Assembly (NCBI GenBank): GCA_003550325.1
Contig: QKWP01000055.1
Location: 520,201-584,200 of the forward strand
From: Gigaspora rosea
Lineage: Eukaryota; Glomeromycota; Glomeromycetes; Diversisporales; Gigasporaceae
Length of the DNA stretch: 64,000 nucleotides
Direction: 5' to 3'
Translations under genes and position numbers: made by a program
Shown: piece by piece, positions 33,555 to 45,472 of the stretch
Position numbering within the stretch: position 1 is the stretch's first letter
Layout of the letters: each line of letters begins with the position of its first letter
Notes under the pieces: generated by a model
What the model was told of the DNA's origin: nothing
The model's input: only the letters and a program-made list of their open reading frames with translations
The model's database searches: none

Positions 33555-33665
33555 TTGTCATGTAGGCATGTGCATTTCTTCTGTTATACCAATACAAAGA
33601 ACCTTAAAGGTATTAGCCAAATTTCGAGTTCAGTATTTTTGGACATTCATTATAATGAATTTCAC
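33555..33665 (-). pseudogene. Second decayed integrase-type fragment
   Basis: The minus strand reads RNLANTFKVLCIGITEEMH, which parallels the ITNAFKILRIGMTEELH stretch of the remnant at 2434-2766. It has a stop a few codons on either side. It is too short to assign alone; the pairing with the other remnant is the evidence. Confidence 0.4.
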
Positions 33666-34122
33666 GAGCCACAAAGCCATATCCTTGAGAATTACAATAA
33701 AATATTGAAGAAGAAAATATGTAATACAAGGCAGTAAAATTCGATTCAAATATAATGAATAAAAAAAATGAAGCATGAACAATAAAGTATTATCTTTATA
33801 AATATCAATGAAAAGTCAATGCAAATATCAATATGATCATTAATAATTATTATAATTTTTATTGATAAATACGCAATTGTTATTGACATTATTAATAAAT
33901 TATATAATATGTAATTATTATCAGTAGTTTATTATATTGCTGTCTGCATTATGAATTGGCCTGGCCAGAAATAACACGTATCAATTCAAAATCAACATAA
34001 ATTCAGAAAATGCTGCAGAACATTCTCACCTGATTTCGTTTCATATGGCTATCTCAAAGCAACACGAATATCAAAATCCAGTATGCCAAAAGCAAGATTT
34101 TGCTGACACCATTCTAGATGGC

Positions 34123-34293
34123 ATTTTACTTATTTACACAGGTAATACAAAATCTGATTTTGTAAATAAACTAAGTGCGTGAGATAAAAATTTAGGGTTA
34201 GGGCCTTAACTATGGGGTTAGAATGATGTAAAATTTCATTCCCGTCGCTATTTCCTCTCCAGGAGTTTGTATTACCTGCGCAAATAAGTGGAT
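34123..34293. mobile_element. 171-bp MITE with 12-bp flanking direct repeat
   Basis: Left ACTTATTTACACAGGTAATA, inverted right GTATTACCTGCGCAAATAAG. The flanks are the exact 12-bp direct repeat ATTCTAGATGGC (34111-34122 and 34294-34305). The interior (GATTTTGTAAATAAACTAAG, TTTAGGGTTAGGGCC) is a compact version of the middle of copies A and B at 7331-9339, so that larger element contains this smaller one. Confidence 0.85.
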
Positions 34294-34349
34294 ATTCTAG
34301 ATGGCGGTTAACTGTACACTCCGTTATGCAAGCATGTTTATGTTCCTGG

Positions 34350-34580
34350 TATTATTTTTAAATTTGTTTTCTTTTTTAATTTAGCTCTTTTTTTAATTTA
34401 ATATTTTTTTTTTAATTTAATGTTTTTTTTCTAATTTATATTTTTTTTTAATTAATGATTTTTTTAATAATTTTAAAATGGTATTTTTTTAATTTAAATG
34501 ATATTTTTTAAATTAATTTAGGTTTTTTAATTTTTTTTAACTATTTTTTTTTCCTGATTTATTGCTTAGATTTTTTAAAT
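34350..34580. repeat. T-run and AAT tract
   Basis: TTTTTTTAATTTAAT-type units at irregular spacing. Confidence 0.6.
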
Positions 34581-35116
34581 AATTTATTTATTTTATAAAG
34601 GAAGGGTGGTATAAGAGAAGGATGATATTGGGAAAAGGGGTATTGAGGAAGAATGGTGTTTGGAAAGAGTGGTGTCGAGGAAATGTGATGTTGAAAAAGA
34701 TAGTGTTGGAGAAGGGAATGAATGGTGTTTGGAAAGATGATGTCGAGGAAGGATGATTTTGAGGAAAGGTGGTGTTGGGGAAAGGTGATATTGAGAAAAG
34801 GTGGTGTCAGAAAAGGGTGGTGTATCAGGAAAGGGTAATGTCAGAGAAGGATTACATCAGGGAAAAGATTGTCATCAGAAAGTGGTTGTCGAGTAAGTGG
34901 TAGTATAGATGATTGTTGAGAATAAAATACACCAAACCATTAAATTTTTAATTTTCTTGGTTAATCAAGTTTTGGAGTTTTTAAATAGTTTCGGAGTTTT
35001 AGGCTTTTGGCTAAGTTTAGGCAAGTTTCAGCTAGAAGAGTAATGCCTGAAACTGGTAATACCAGTTTCAGTTTCAGCTAACCCGAAACTATGTAGTTTT
35101 GGGCAGCATCATTAAT

Positions 35117-35355
35117 TTGGGGTCTTTGTCTTGAAAATGATTTTACGGGACTATGTAGATCTTATGGATAAAATTAATGTTTCTAGCCATCCAGTAATCC
35201 AATTCAAATAAACTTTTTTTTATTTTGTAGAGCTTAGTGAGTTTTACAAAATAAAAAAAGTTTATTTGAATTGGATTACTGAATGGCTAGAAATTTTAAT
35301 TTTTATTCATAAGATCTACATAGTTCCGTAAGGTCATTTTCAAGGCAAAGATCCT
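35117..35355. mobile_element. Foldback MITE, GGGGTCTTTG family, copy 1
   Basis: Almost fully self-complementary: TTTGGGGTCTTTGTCTTGAA and ACTATGTAGATCTTATGG at left against CCATGGC-free complements at right (CATAAGATCTACATAGTTCC and TTTTCAAGGCAAAGATCC). The centre is TTTATTTTGTAGAGCTTAGT. Copy 2 is at 45198-45436. Confidence 0.8.
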
Positions 35356-35449
35356 ATTTGTTTTGTTTTGATTAATATAAAATCAAAATAAACAAAATAA
35401 TTGGTTAATTAGGAGATGTCAATACATTGCTATACCAATAAATAATAAT

Positions 35450-35560
35450 TGTTTTTTTAATTTTAAAATTTTTTTAAATTATTTTTTAAATTTTTTTTTT
35501 ATTTAAATTTTTTTTTAATTTTTTTTAAATTTTTTTTTTAATTTTTTTTTTTTTAAGAAA
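35450..35560. repeat. (TTTTTTTAAA)n tract
   Basis: About ten T-run plus AA or AAA units with near 10-bp spacing. Confidence 0.7.
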
Positions 35561-35813
35561 ATGACTAATATTACTACAAGTAATTATTATCTGTAATTTA
35601 AATAAATAAATAAAATAAACAATTTTTATTTAGCAAACCCTTATGATCATGAAAAAATTTCTTTTTGTTATTTTTACATGTGTTATGATAGTGTTATGAT
35701 ATATTAATATTTATTCAAATTAAAACTCAGTTAGCCAATCACAAATTTAGAATCATGATCATAATTGCCAGATAATATAAATATTAAGTCATGCATTAAT
35801 AAATATCATAAAA

Positions 35814-35892
35814 TTGTTCAATCATGTAAATGATTGGCTGAAATGTGCTGCTGTGAGGCACTATCAGCCAATCATTTGCCCGATTGGACAAA
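35814..35892. repeat. Hairpin with ~32-bp arms
   Basis: AATTGTTCAATCATGTAAAT and GATTGGCTGA are mirrored by TCAGCCAATCATTTGCCC and GATTGGACAAATT, with a loop CTGCTGTGAG. The inner 13 bp (AATGATTGGCTGA) pair perfectly. Confidence 0.75.
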
Positions 35893-35929
35893 TTTTGCGA
35901 TATTAATCGATACATAATCAATATTATAT

Positions 35930-36700
35930 ACTTATTAAATAAAAGTTAAATATTTTTAATATTAGAATAAAAGTAAAGCTAAAGATTAGAATAGAGCTTT
36001 ATATATAGTAAAATTTAGCAAGAAATTTTTTCTGCATAAGAAAAATAGTTTTATAGACAAGTTTTTAGTTAGAAGCAATTTTAGCAATTTTATAAAAATT
36101 TCTTTGTTTTTGTTACACAAAATTGATTTATATGTTACATCTGATTCTGAATTTTAATTGGCAAATTGACTATAAATAATAATAACCTGTGGTATAAATT
36201 ATAAATATTTTTCTAAATTTTTTTAAATTTTTTTTAAATTTTTTTTAAATTTTTTTTAGAACTTAATTAGGTATTGCACTCTGCAATATGCTTGTATATC
36301 ACACTAACAATCTACATTTAAATTGAAAATCAGGTGTAATATGAATTTTTTTGTATAATAAAATAAAAAAATCTTTCTAAAATTTGTAATATCAAAAATT
36401 TTATCTATATAACTATTTTTTATGTTCTAACAAAAACAATTTTTTGCAAAATTTTGGTATATACTATTATCTATTTAAAACCCAAAATATATATAGAAGA
36501 AGTTTTTCTGCAGATCTTTTCTTTTTTAGTAACCCTGTAATTAACCTGACCTATTTATGTATATTTCAGGGTCCTATCTATTCTAACTTCTAACACTAAC
36601 TTTACTTTTACCTTATATTAATTTAAATTTTTGTTATATAGAACATTTGTTATACAGATATATATACTATGGTGAAGATCACCTAAAGCCAACAAATTTT
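35930..36700. repeat. Two diverged ACCCTAA-type MITE copies around a T-run tract
   Basis: In reverse, 35945-36170 shows TAGCAAGAAATTTTTTCTGC and TTAGTTAGAAGCAATTTTAG. Forward, 36265-36620 shows AAAATCAGGTGTAATATGAA, ATCTATATAACTATTTTTTA and TTTTGCAAAATTTTGGTATA. The tract at 36205-36262 separates them. Confidence 0.5.
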
Positions 36701-36774
36701 ATATATAGGCGCCAATTTTTTAGCTGCAGTAACATAATTGACCAATAAAAATGCAGAAAAATTTAATATAAATT

Positions 36775-36865
36775 TAAATTTTATTAATAAAATTTTAAAT
36801 TTTGTTAATAAATTTAAATTTTGTTAATAAATTTAAATTTTGTTAATAAATTTAAATTTTGTTAT
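36775..36865. repeat. ~19-bp minisatellite
   Basis: TTAAATTTTGTTAATAAAT is repeated about four times. It is bracketed by GGCGCCAATTTTTTAG and AAGCGCCAAATTTTTA, which form a weak inverted pair. Confidence 0.7.
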
Positions 36866-39800
36866 GTTTTTTTATATATAAGCGCCAAATTTTTAAATTA
36901 TATATAACTTTAAATTAATATAAACTCCTTAAAATAAAAGATACTGAAGATTTTTTTTGTGGATTTGATAGTTTAATTAAAAAGCTATTAAATATACAAA
37001 AACTTTTTTAGTTTATTTTATTTTAAAAAAATTATAAAAGTTTAAAAATTTTATAGTTAAAAGTTGATAGCTTTTTGTGATCTGCACCATAGGTTTACAT
37101 ATACAGTCAACTTTCTCAAAATTATTATGCTTAGTGGACAGGTTTTGTATTAGTTTTAAAAGGTTATTAGATGTGAAAACATTACAAACTATTAGATTTA
37201 TATAATATAAATGGACTTGGTAGATTAATTTTTTATTAGATTTAACAAATTATTAGTTTTGATAGAATCAGTTTTGAAGCACCCCAACTTTTTGTGCCAG
37301 GTTATGTTGATTATATGTGGTATAACTTTAATGATTAGCATAGCCCATCCTAATAGATAGTAATTACACGAAGTTGAATAAATTTCGAAATATAGCATAT
37401 TTACAGTTAAATATATCCAATCCTTAGGGCACTGCCAGGAATCAGCTGATTTGATTTTGGCCAAAATTTTGACCTACCTATTTTAGTCAGGTCTTCATAT
37501 TAAATTTCTAGTTTTCAGACCCCCCTTCTAGGAAATCAGCTGATTTTTGGCCCTCTCCTTATAGATAATATAAATAGCAACTTATGTGTAACTGATAATT
37601 TTTATAGTGCATAAAGAAATAAAAATTCATATTCATAAAAATTTGAACTCATAACATAGTCGTTTACAAAACATGACTTTCGTATTCACTATTTGATACA
37701 ATAAAAAATTTTTTTAATTTAACCTAAGTGCTAGCAAATTTTTAACTTATTTAGTCAAACAGTATGAAGCCTTAGAAGTAAGGCAATCCATTATCACAAG
37801 GTTCAATATTTGGAAAGTCCAGTTGACATTATAGTAATAATGCCATAGCTTAAACTTTAGTGATTTGAGTAAATAGTTTTTTTTATAAAAACTATAAAGC
37901 AAAATAAAATAAATACTAAAAGTTTTTATCTTTCTTTTTAAGCAATTTTAAATCTGATACATAATATTAAATTAAAGCTTTATTAATGCTTAATATTGAA
38001 AAATTACCATTGCAAAAATTCTTATAATTAATTCTGCATGATAAATCCAATTTTTAAGATTTAATTTTAAAAAATTTCTACTATCTATACATTGAAACAT
38101 TGTCAAATGTTGTTCTTTTAAATATTTGGTCAAATCCATATAATATTAAATTAATATAATATCTATAAATTACATTAATTCATCTAATAAAGCAAAGTCA
38201 AATGAATGATACTATATATTATATACTTACTATAAATTTTTCTATACTATGTAGCCAAATTATTAAAATATATAACCAAGTTCACCAGATCAAATTTTTT
38301 TGATACTAAGAAATAGACAATCCCAAACTTTTGGTTATTCATTGTCATCATTATAAAAAATATGAATATTTTAAAGATTAAAAGAAACATGAATAGTAAA
38401 AAGATCATAACTGATCCTAATTTATTGCCCTTTTCATGAAATACTGAAGAGGAATTATTGTTATTATGAATATTAGAAAAAAAGATAAAGGAAGGAAAAA
38501 TTAAGGCAAAAATAACTAAGGATAGTAAGTAAATTGTAATTAAAAACTAATAAACCAATTCAGTATTATTTAGTTTTTAAAAAAATTTATTTAATAATAA
38601 GTTTATACTTAAAATATTTAAGTTGAAATTCTTTTATAATATCCTTTATAATATACAATTTCTTTATTTTTACTTATTCTTGAATTATTACATAGAATAA
38701 ACTAATTCAAGCATTATTTGAAATCTTTTTACATAAATTGTGATTATTTTTAACCATTTTTTGCACTTTTCATTTAGGGGATCATTCTCTTTATTTGCAT
38801 TCTTTCTTCACTTCACAGATTCAGATTGAACTCGAATTGTTGCACTATTTCTAATACTTGCTGAGGGATCCCAGTTAGACTTATAATCATAAAGAAAGGT
38901 AGTAACTTGTCCAATTAATTGTGATTTAGCATTTATGTATCATTCAGCAAACTTGCTAAATACCATTTGTAATTGGACCACTATTTTCATAGTTATTTTC
39001 AATTTCTTGTAAAAAAGTAATGAAAGATGACCCATCCATGTCCACTTCCTGGTCTTCTAATTCACTAAAATAATTGCAATATGGAAAATTATTGGAATAA
39101 AATTTTATCATTTTGTCTATAATACGAATAAATTTATCTATAAAATTCACAGGCAGAAATAGTACAAGTTTCAATACAAACCTGTGTTCATCTGGACTAT
39201 TATTGTTATCATTTATTGTTATATGATTCGGATCATTATTTATATTGTCATTTATATCATTTTGATTGATTATAATGCATAAAAGGAACAATCTTTTACA
39301 TTAAGCCCTTAAAAAGAAAAAATTACTACGTAAATATTATAAAAATATAAAAAAACTTTTGTTATACAGACTATTTGCAATATATGAAAAAACTATACAA
39401 CCATTTGGCATTAATAAAGGTAAAAAATTGATAATTCTAATATGATATTTCATTGCAACAGTACCTTGGTGCTTACATGGTGCTTCTGACATTTCAACAG
39501 GACAATTACACATTCCAATAATACTATTTACATTATAGATAAGCCCTGAATCTCTTGAACTTTGAAATAAATATTCATTTGTATTTTCTATCTGACGAAT
39601 TGAATCTTTATCAACAGCCTTCCAACCCAGACACAAAAATCTTTTGGCTATTTCTATGTGACCAGGATGTCGATATGCAATCTATACAGACGACATTCAT
39701 AAAATCGCTCTATATTTCTAGTAACAAAATAAAAAACTTGAATGAAATTGAATACTTGGGTTCTTGCAAAGATAATATCTTTAATCAAACCAAAGCTATA

Positions 39801-41508
39801 CTCAATGTAGCTATTTGTATTATTACTATGTAACAGTAAATTTAATCGAAAACAATATGCCCAATACTGTCGTTGACCCCAAAGATATTCATAATGTTTT
39901 GCAAGTAATGGATATTGTTAATAATAATTATCCTTTAATTCTTTATAATAATTATTTATATCATTTTTTGAACGCACATACAAATTTTTTTCATTTGATT
40001 CATTATGATTACTTGATGCTCTTTAGCAATACAATGCTTTGAATTGTATAACTAGTGCCAGAAAGCCTGCAATACATGGAATGTGTATAAAAGTAAATTA
40101 GCTTGCAGCCAACAAAGCTTCAACATATTTTGTTCTGCTGCTAAATTATCAGTTAGAGTATTTTGAGAACCAATGTTATATCCATGGCCAAAAAAATGTT
40201 GCTCAGAAAGAATTAATTAATTTTAAAAAATTAATCGCCTTTTCAATTGTAATTTCAAGTTTATTGAATGTGATAAATAATCCCAACGGCAATGCACCAG
40301 CTATGCAGCTTGTATTCAAAAGAGTTATTAATGTATTTAAAGGTTCAAATGATGCTGAAACATCAACATAGCAAATTTTCCCTGCTTCACAAACTTTCTC
40401 ATGCACCTGTTTCATTAACCTAGTGACAATACACAGTATAAATGCTTTTCCCATTCGTGAGTCATATTCTTGGAGAATTGCTCATTCACAACCACCTCCT
40501 CAGCTAGATGTTAAACATTGATACTCCATTTTGACCATGAAGCTGAGCATTACGATAATGTTCAAAAAGATATAATACATAGGCATAATTTGGGTTAATT
40601 GCATTGTCAGCAAGTATTTTAACAAAACTTTCATATGATATAGCTAAAAGATGTAGCTCATCTTCATAAGTGTACAGAGCAGAAGCAGGTAAGTGACTAT
40701 TATGAAACATTTGTATAAATTTATTATATACTTCTTCATGTACATGTCTAAAACTAAGTGACTCAGCTAAATAAACAATATGGTTATGTTTGAAAGTAAT
40801 ATTAACTTCAAAAGGATGACTAGTAGTTAAGCACCAACATTCTAAACGCAAACACATAGTTGCTAAACAACTAGTATTTCTGTTACGTGCTAATTCTGGG
40901 TACTTTCTTATAGGATCGCTTGTTTTTTTTTAATGATTTGGCTATGAATGCAATGCCTTGACTCTCTAAAAATAACACATTTTCTCTTGACTCCATATCC
41001 CTTTGTTTGAGGCATGGTTGTTTTTAAGCATTCTTCAAAAATGGAAATCTATATTTTATATCTTCAACAGCTGATACATTAACAAACATATTAACTTCAA
41101 ACGGCTTTATTTCAAATTCCTCATCAGTACAATATGATGGCAATATTGTAATATATCAAATCATATAACTATAATTTGAAGAAAAAATAGCTTGTAGAAA
41201 ATCGAGTAATAATACCAAAGAAAAAATCTAAAATAGATATATTTTATTATTATTGTGTTGCAAAAAAAAAAAAACTTGTATTGGCTCTTTAATATTAAAT
41301 TTACCTTGCAAGAATTTTTGGCTTGGATTTCTTTATATGAATCAACGTCTGATTCAGTACGATTAATCTTTATAAACTATAAAAATAAAAACAATACAAA
41401 TTAGACAAATAATAATTAGCAATGAACAAAAAAAAAGTAAGCTTACTTACTTCAGTGTCCTCTTCATCCACTCCTGCATCTTTATCCATATCATTATTTA
41501 CACCCATG

Positions 41509-42275
41509 TAGTGTTCTGACCCGTCATGAAAATCCCAACCCGGGTGACCCGCGGATGGGTCACCCGGGTCACCCGGGTGAACACTGAGTAGTAGAAAAAA
41601 TTCCACTACGGGTCACCTGTGGGTGGTAACCCAGGTCACCCGGGTGATATAAAAAATTTGATTAGTCTAATTCTAAAAAAAAACGTTATACATTAATTTT
41701 TCCCAATTTTTGCATTTTTCAACTTTTGCATTTTTCAATACCATCAGTTTGACCCGGGTTATACCAATTTCTGCCCTGACCCATACAGGCCACCCGACCC
41801 AGGTTAGAACTAGTGATGTGTCGCGTATAGTACAGTACGCAAAAAATTTTTTAGAATATTCTAGAACAAATCATATAACTATTCATATCTTAAATTTTCC
41901 CTTATGAAACTGACTTTTATTTCTAAGCATATTTATTTCTTGCAAAATTTTGTATATAGATAGTTAATATATATCATTGCATACTATACGTATTTCACAT
42001 ACTATACACACTATACAACTAAACTATACGTACTGTACGCTAAAAAAAATCAGATATCATATAAATGGCACATCACTAGTCAGAACACTAGATACAGCCT
42101 GTATTTTATAGTTTATAACCAACTCATATGGGTCACCCACATGGGTGACCCACGGGTTGACCCACGGGTGACCCACGGGTGACCCGCGGGTTGACTACCC
42201 AGGTGGGCCATAATTCGACCCGGGTCACCCGCCTACCCACGGGTAACCCGGGTGATACCTACCCGGGTCAGAACA
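41509..42275. mobile_element. CCCGGGTGACC-word element inserted in the MULE gene
   Basis: TGTTCTGACCCG near the left end is mirrored by CGGGTCAGAACA at the right. The flanks are the 11-bp direct repeat TTACACCCATG (41498-41508 and 42276-42286). Joining the flanks restores a protein-like stretch of the transposase N-terminus (DKGNKVNNS then GVNNDMDKDAGVDEE). The interior is full of GGGTCACCCGGGTGACCC words in both orientations and hosts a nested MITE. An 11-bp duplication fits a MULE-type mechanism, which is an inference. Confidence 0.85.
41811..42078. mobile_element. 268-bp hAT-like MITE nested in the CCCGGG-word element
   Basis: TAGTGATGTGTCGCGTATAG at left, inverted right ATATAAATGGCACATCACTA. 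The flanks GTTAGAAC (41803-41810) and GTCAGAAC (42079-42086) agree at 7 of 8. TACGTACTGTACGC-like words repeat inside. Confidence 0.8.
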
Positions 42276-43389
42276 TTACACCCATGCTATTATTTACTTT
42301 ATTACCTTTATCTACACCATATTAGCACCTGTACTTTCATCTACTCCGGCACCTTTATTAGCAGTTAGAATTTCAAAGTCATCCATTTGTATCTCATATG
42401 TATTGTTCACATAATTTAAAAACATATCTCTTGAATAATTTTTAAGTGTATTCCACATATTGTTTGTTAATGGAACTTTCATATATTTCGTAAATGAATT
42501 TTCCATATAATTTGTGAATGAATTTTCTATATGATATGCAAATGAATTTTCCATATGATATGTGAATAAATTTCTATATTATTGGTGAAATTATTTTCCT
42601 AACTTGTGAAAGTATTTCTAAACAATTCGTAAATATATCTTCCTTTGCACAATTTGTAAGCATACTCTTATTCATATTAATGAACATGCTTTCGTGAATG
42701 CAAAAGCTAATTTCTGCTATCTTGAAAATAATATAAATTGTAACTTATATGAGATACTATTGCAACAAAAATTTTTGATTTACTAATTCCATTAATTACT
42801 TATATAAATTTGGATTTTGTTTTGGATTTTTGACATTCCATACTAGCTTTTATTTTAATTTTTTTTGAGATTTCCTAACGTTTTCAAACTAGTCATAACC
42901 TACTTTTGACTTTATTACTTAAAGATTAACACTATCCAAATCACATTCCACGTTCTAATAGTACTATTTTTTATAGTTTGATACGATTAAAGGATGGTAT
43001 TTTTTTTATTTTATAAACTTTTTATTCTTCTATTTTACTCTATCTCTCTAACAACAATTCTCTTCTTTACTACTGAACTTCCTATTTACACATGACGATA
43101 TTTCTTAGTGCTTATTTTATTCAAGGTTAGAAATAGAAATTCGATCTGTAAGATCGAACTTTATATTTATAGGATTTTTGGTATATATGTACAATTACAT
43201 CATTTATCTGTTATTAGTTTGTCAATAAATTACGATTTGAATCAATTATTTCTTGTACAACCTAACTTTTACACAGATACTAAGAATCTATGCACTCTTA
43301 TATTACACCGACATAACCTGGCACAGAAAGTTGGGTGCAGTTTTGTGAGATATATATAATAAATTAGAATATTGCAGAGAGTGCTGTAT

Positions 43390-43576
43390 ATATTTATTCT
43401 TTTTTTTAATTTTTTTAAATTTTTTTTTAAAATTTTTTTAAATTTTTTTTTATATTTTTAATTTTTTTTAAATTTTTTTTAATTTTTTTTTGAACTTTTT
43501 TTAAATTTTTTTTAAATTTTTTTTAAATTTTTTTTTTTAAATTTTTTTTTAAATTTTTTTTTAAATTTTTTTTAAG
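43390..43576. repeat. (TTTTTTTTAAA)n tract
   Basis: Fifteen or so T-run plus AAA units. Confidence 0.8.
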
Positions 43577-44868
43577 AATGTTGCTAACTTTCACTCTAAG
43601 TAACATCACCTAGTTTAGAAATCAGATCAGAAATTGGATCAGAAATCAGGCTGAAAACAGGCTCAAAAGCCTATATGAACAACAAGTTGAAAAAATCAAA
43701 CTACTATTATGTGATGCATAATCACATACGGCACAATTACTATACAAAATTTTACATTTTCACTAACTACTAGTTCAGATAATTTTATTAAAAATCATTC
43801 TGGCTACATGATATGCATATGGTTAATTTAATATAAAATTTAATATATATATAGCAAAATTAACATGTTAAAAAGACTATCTTTAGATTAAAGTAAAATA
43901 TATAAAACTCTCCTCAAAGCACAACATAATGAAAATTGACCCTAACACTAACCTTTAGGCCTCATGATTTTTTAGGTCCTGAACTCTAACTCGTCCCTAA
44001 ACTCTGGCAAGAGCTATAACAAAATTACAAATACCAATAACGAAAAGAGCTATGGCAAAATCACAAACACCAAACCATGGTGAAATCTCAAGTACTAATA
44101 ACAAAAAGAGCTAGAACGAAACTACAAGTACTAAAGCATGTCAAAATCACAAGCATCAATGCACTTGAACTTCATTAGCTCTTATTTAGAAAATAAATAA
44201 AGTAGACAAGGGTTAGTAAGAACTAATAAAACAAAAATAAACTAATGCAAAAGATGTGCTGAAAACATAGACTAACAACACCAACAACAAATATCAACGC
44301 GTATATTATCGAAATCATTCTAGAAAGCTTAAAAAGAAAAAAATGTATAAGCAGGTTTTAAGAGAATTAACAAAACAAATGAACTGAAACACTAAACTAA
44401 TGATGCTAATAGCTTGAAAGCATGAAGTACCTACTAACAATACCAGCAATGTACACCAATGACAAAAGCTTCAAAACTATTTCTAAAAGCCTAAAAAAGA
44501 AAAAGAGCGAAAGTTAATACTGGCCAAAAAGCTAAAAAACTAAAAACAGCCATAGTAAAAAAAAAAAAAGAAAAAATACTTCAACTATAGCGATATCAAC
44601 TCCAAAAATAGCATCCAAAGCAAATAAATCTATACTAGCACTTCTTCAAACATGGCAATACAAGAAACTATTTCTAAAAATATACTAACTATATATGAAA
44701 AGAAACAGGTTGTTTAAATAATATTGTATAAGAAAGAAAGCAAAAAAAAAACACAAAAAAAAAATACTTATATTAGATCTGTTGTGTAACTGGTAGTGAT
44801 CAAAACAATGACAATCTTCACTCGGTATAGATAATATCACCTAGAGTGAAAATTAGTTATAATCTTTT
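43577..44868. mobile_element. 1.3-kb element with ATTTTCACTCTAGGTGATA ends
   Basis: GTTGCTAACTTTCACTCTAA at left (43577) pairs with the inverted TAGAGTGAAAATTAGTTATA at right (about 44840-44862). Both sides abut T-run tracts. The interior has ~38-bp repeats of GAGCTATGGCAAAATCACAA at 44010-44150 and A-rich text like that at 19460-20225. The left end matches 17090-17115, so other copies exist. No coding frame. Confidence 0.6.
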
Positions 44869-44924
44869 TTTAAGTATTTTTTTTAATTTTTTTTAAATTT
44901 TTTTAAATTTTTTGTACCCATTAT

Positions 44925-45188
44925 TTTGATTATATAGTATTATATACAAAAATAGCAATTCTGATATTGTTTATGTTAAATTAGGGTTAGAGTAAGAATT
45001 ATGTTAGGGTTTGGGTTTATGCTATTATATAGTAAAATCGCTTAAAGAAATCTTTTTATTAATGTGCAGAAGGTAGTTTAATATGCAATTTCTTACAAAA
45101 TGAATAATTTTTGTTAAAACAAATGTTTGTTTAAATTTTTCTGATTGTGTAATATTATACCTAATCTTGAATTTTGGTAGTGATCTAT
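44925..45188 (-). mobile_element. ACCCTAA-core MITE (reverse orientation)
   Basis: TTAGGGTTAGAGTAAGAA, ATGTTAGGGTTTGGG, GCAGAAGGTAGTTTAATATG, CAAATGTTTGTTTAAAT and TAATATTATACCTAATCTTG are the family blocks in reverse order. Confidence 0.6.
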
Positions 45189-45197
45189 AAATTATAT

Positions 45198-45436
45198 GGG
45201 GTCTTTGCTAGGAAAACCACAGTTAGAGACTATTTAGATTTTGACAATAAAATTTGAAATTGCTAGCTATCTATTAATCCAATTTGAATAAACTATTTTT
45301 TTATTTTATAAAGCTTAAATAGCTTTATAAAATAAAAAAAAGTTTATTCAAATTGAATTAATAGATAGCTAGCAATTTCAAATTTTATTGTTAAAATCTA
45401 AATAGTCTCTAACTGTGGTTTTCCTAGCAAAGACCC
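45198..45436. mobile_element. Foldback MITE, GGGGTCTTTG family, copy 2
   Basis: GGGGTCTTTGCTAGGAAAAC at left, inverted right GTTTTCCTAGCAAAGACCC. Arms of about 110 bp pair almost throughout around AAAGCTTAAATAGCTTT. TATAT occurs on both sides (45193-45197 and 45437-45441), in keeping with a TA target. Confidence 0.85.
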
Positions 45437-45472
45437 TATATGATATAGATATATATCTTTGAATACATATAT

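Larger units (their letters stand above)
32415..35113. mobile_element. 2.7-kb inverted-repeat element with nested pieces
   Basis: Left AATGATGCTGCCCAAAACTA, inverted right TAGTTTTGGGCAGCATCATT. The arms continue with word-like CCGAAACT, CCCAAAACT and AGTTTCGG repeats, and further in with an ACAACAACTTC/GGTGTTGGGGAAAGG-type strand bias (32600-32900 against 34600-34920). Inside lie a hairpin, an integrase-like remnant and a short element with a 12-bp duplication. No intact gene. Confidence 0.65.
38770..42554 (-). pseudogene. MULE transposase with SWIM zinc finger, decayed, split by insertion
   Basis: It would cut and move the surrounding MULE. In minus-strand order: an N-terminal part with ENSF-Y/N-HIENSF repeats and GAGVDES/DAGVDEED text (42554-42312 and 41508-41453); a splice-like GTAAGT at 41452 and TTTATAG at about 41379 bounding a ~74-bp intron; a short exon; then a fragment with LRLECWCLTTSHPFEVNI (40857-40504). 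The DDE core follows: first Asp in KICYVDVSASFEPLN (about 40363), second in TLTDNLAAEQ (about 40140), Glu in NTNSYIEYSFG (about 39790). The SWIM motif Cys-x-Cys-x8-Cys-x-His lies in MCNCPVEMSEAPCKH (about 39500). A C-terminal tail with NSATIRVQSESVK lies near 38830. At least three frameshifts and several stops break it. The order matches MULE proteins I recall from Rhizophagus. Confidence 0.75.
37279..43338 (-). mobile_element. Complete but decayed MULE transposon, 6.06 kb
   Basis: The terminal inverted repeats are about 33 bp: left GCACCCCAACTTTTTGTGCC with GGTTATGTTGAT, and in reverse at the right GCACCCAACTTTCTGTGCCA with GGTTATGTCGGT. The flanks AGTTTTGAA (37270-37278) and AGTTTTGTG (43339-43347) agree at 7 of 9, as expected for an old 9-bp MULE target duplication. 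Inside, on the minus strand, is a MULE transposase gene with SWIM finger (38770-42554), broken by frameshifts, stops and a nested insertion. The noncoding margins (37480-38770 and 42560-43300) show only AT-rich sequence and a short duplicated CAGCTGATTT motif near 37445 and 37545. Confidence 0.8.

Noticed and set aside
39555-40042. Plus-strand ORFs within the MULE region
   Set aside because: The minus strand carries the transposase motifs here; these are antisense shadows.
43108-43359. 83-codon ORF at the right end of the MULE
   Set aside because: It ends inside the terminal inverted repeat and has no recognisable domain.
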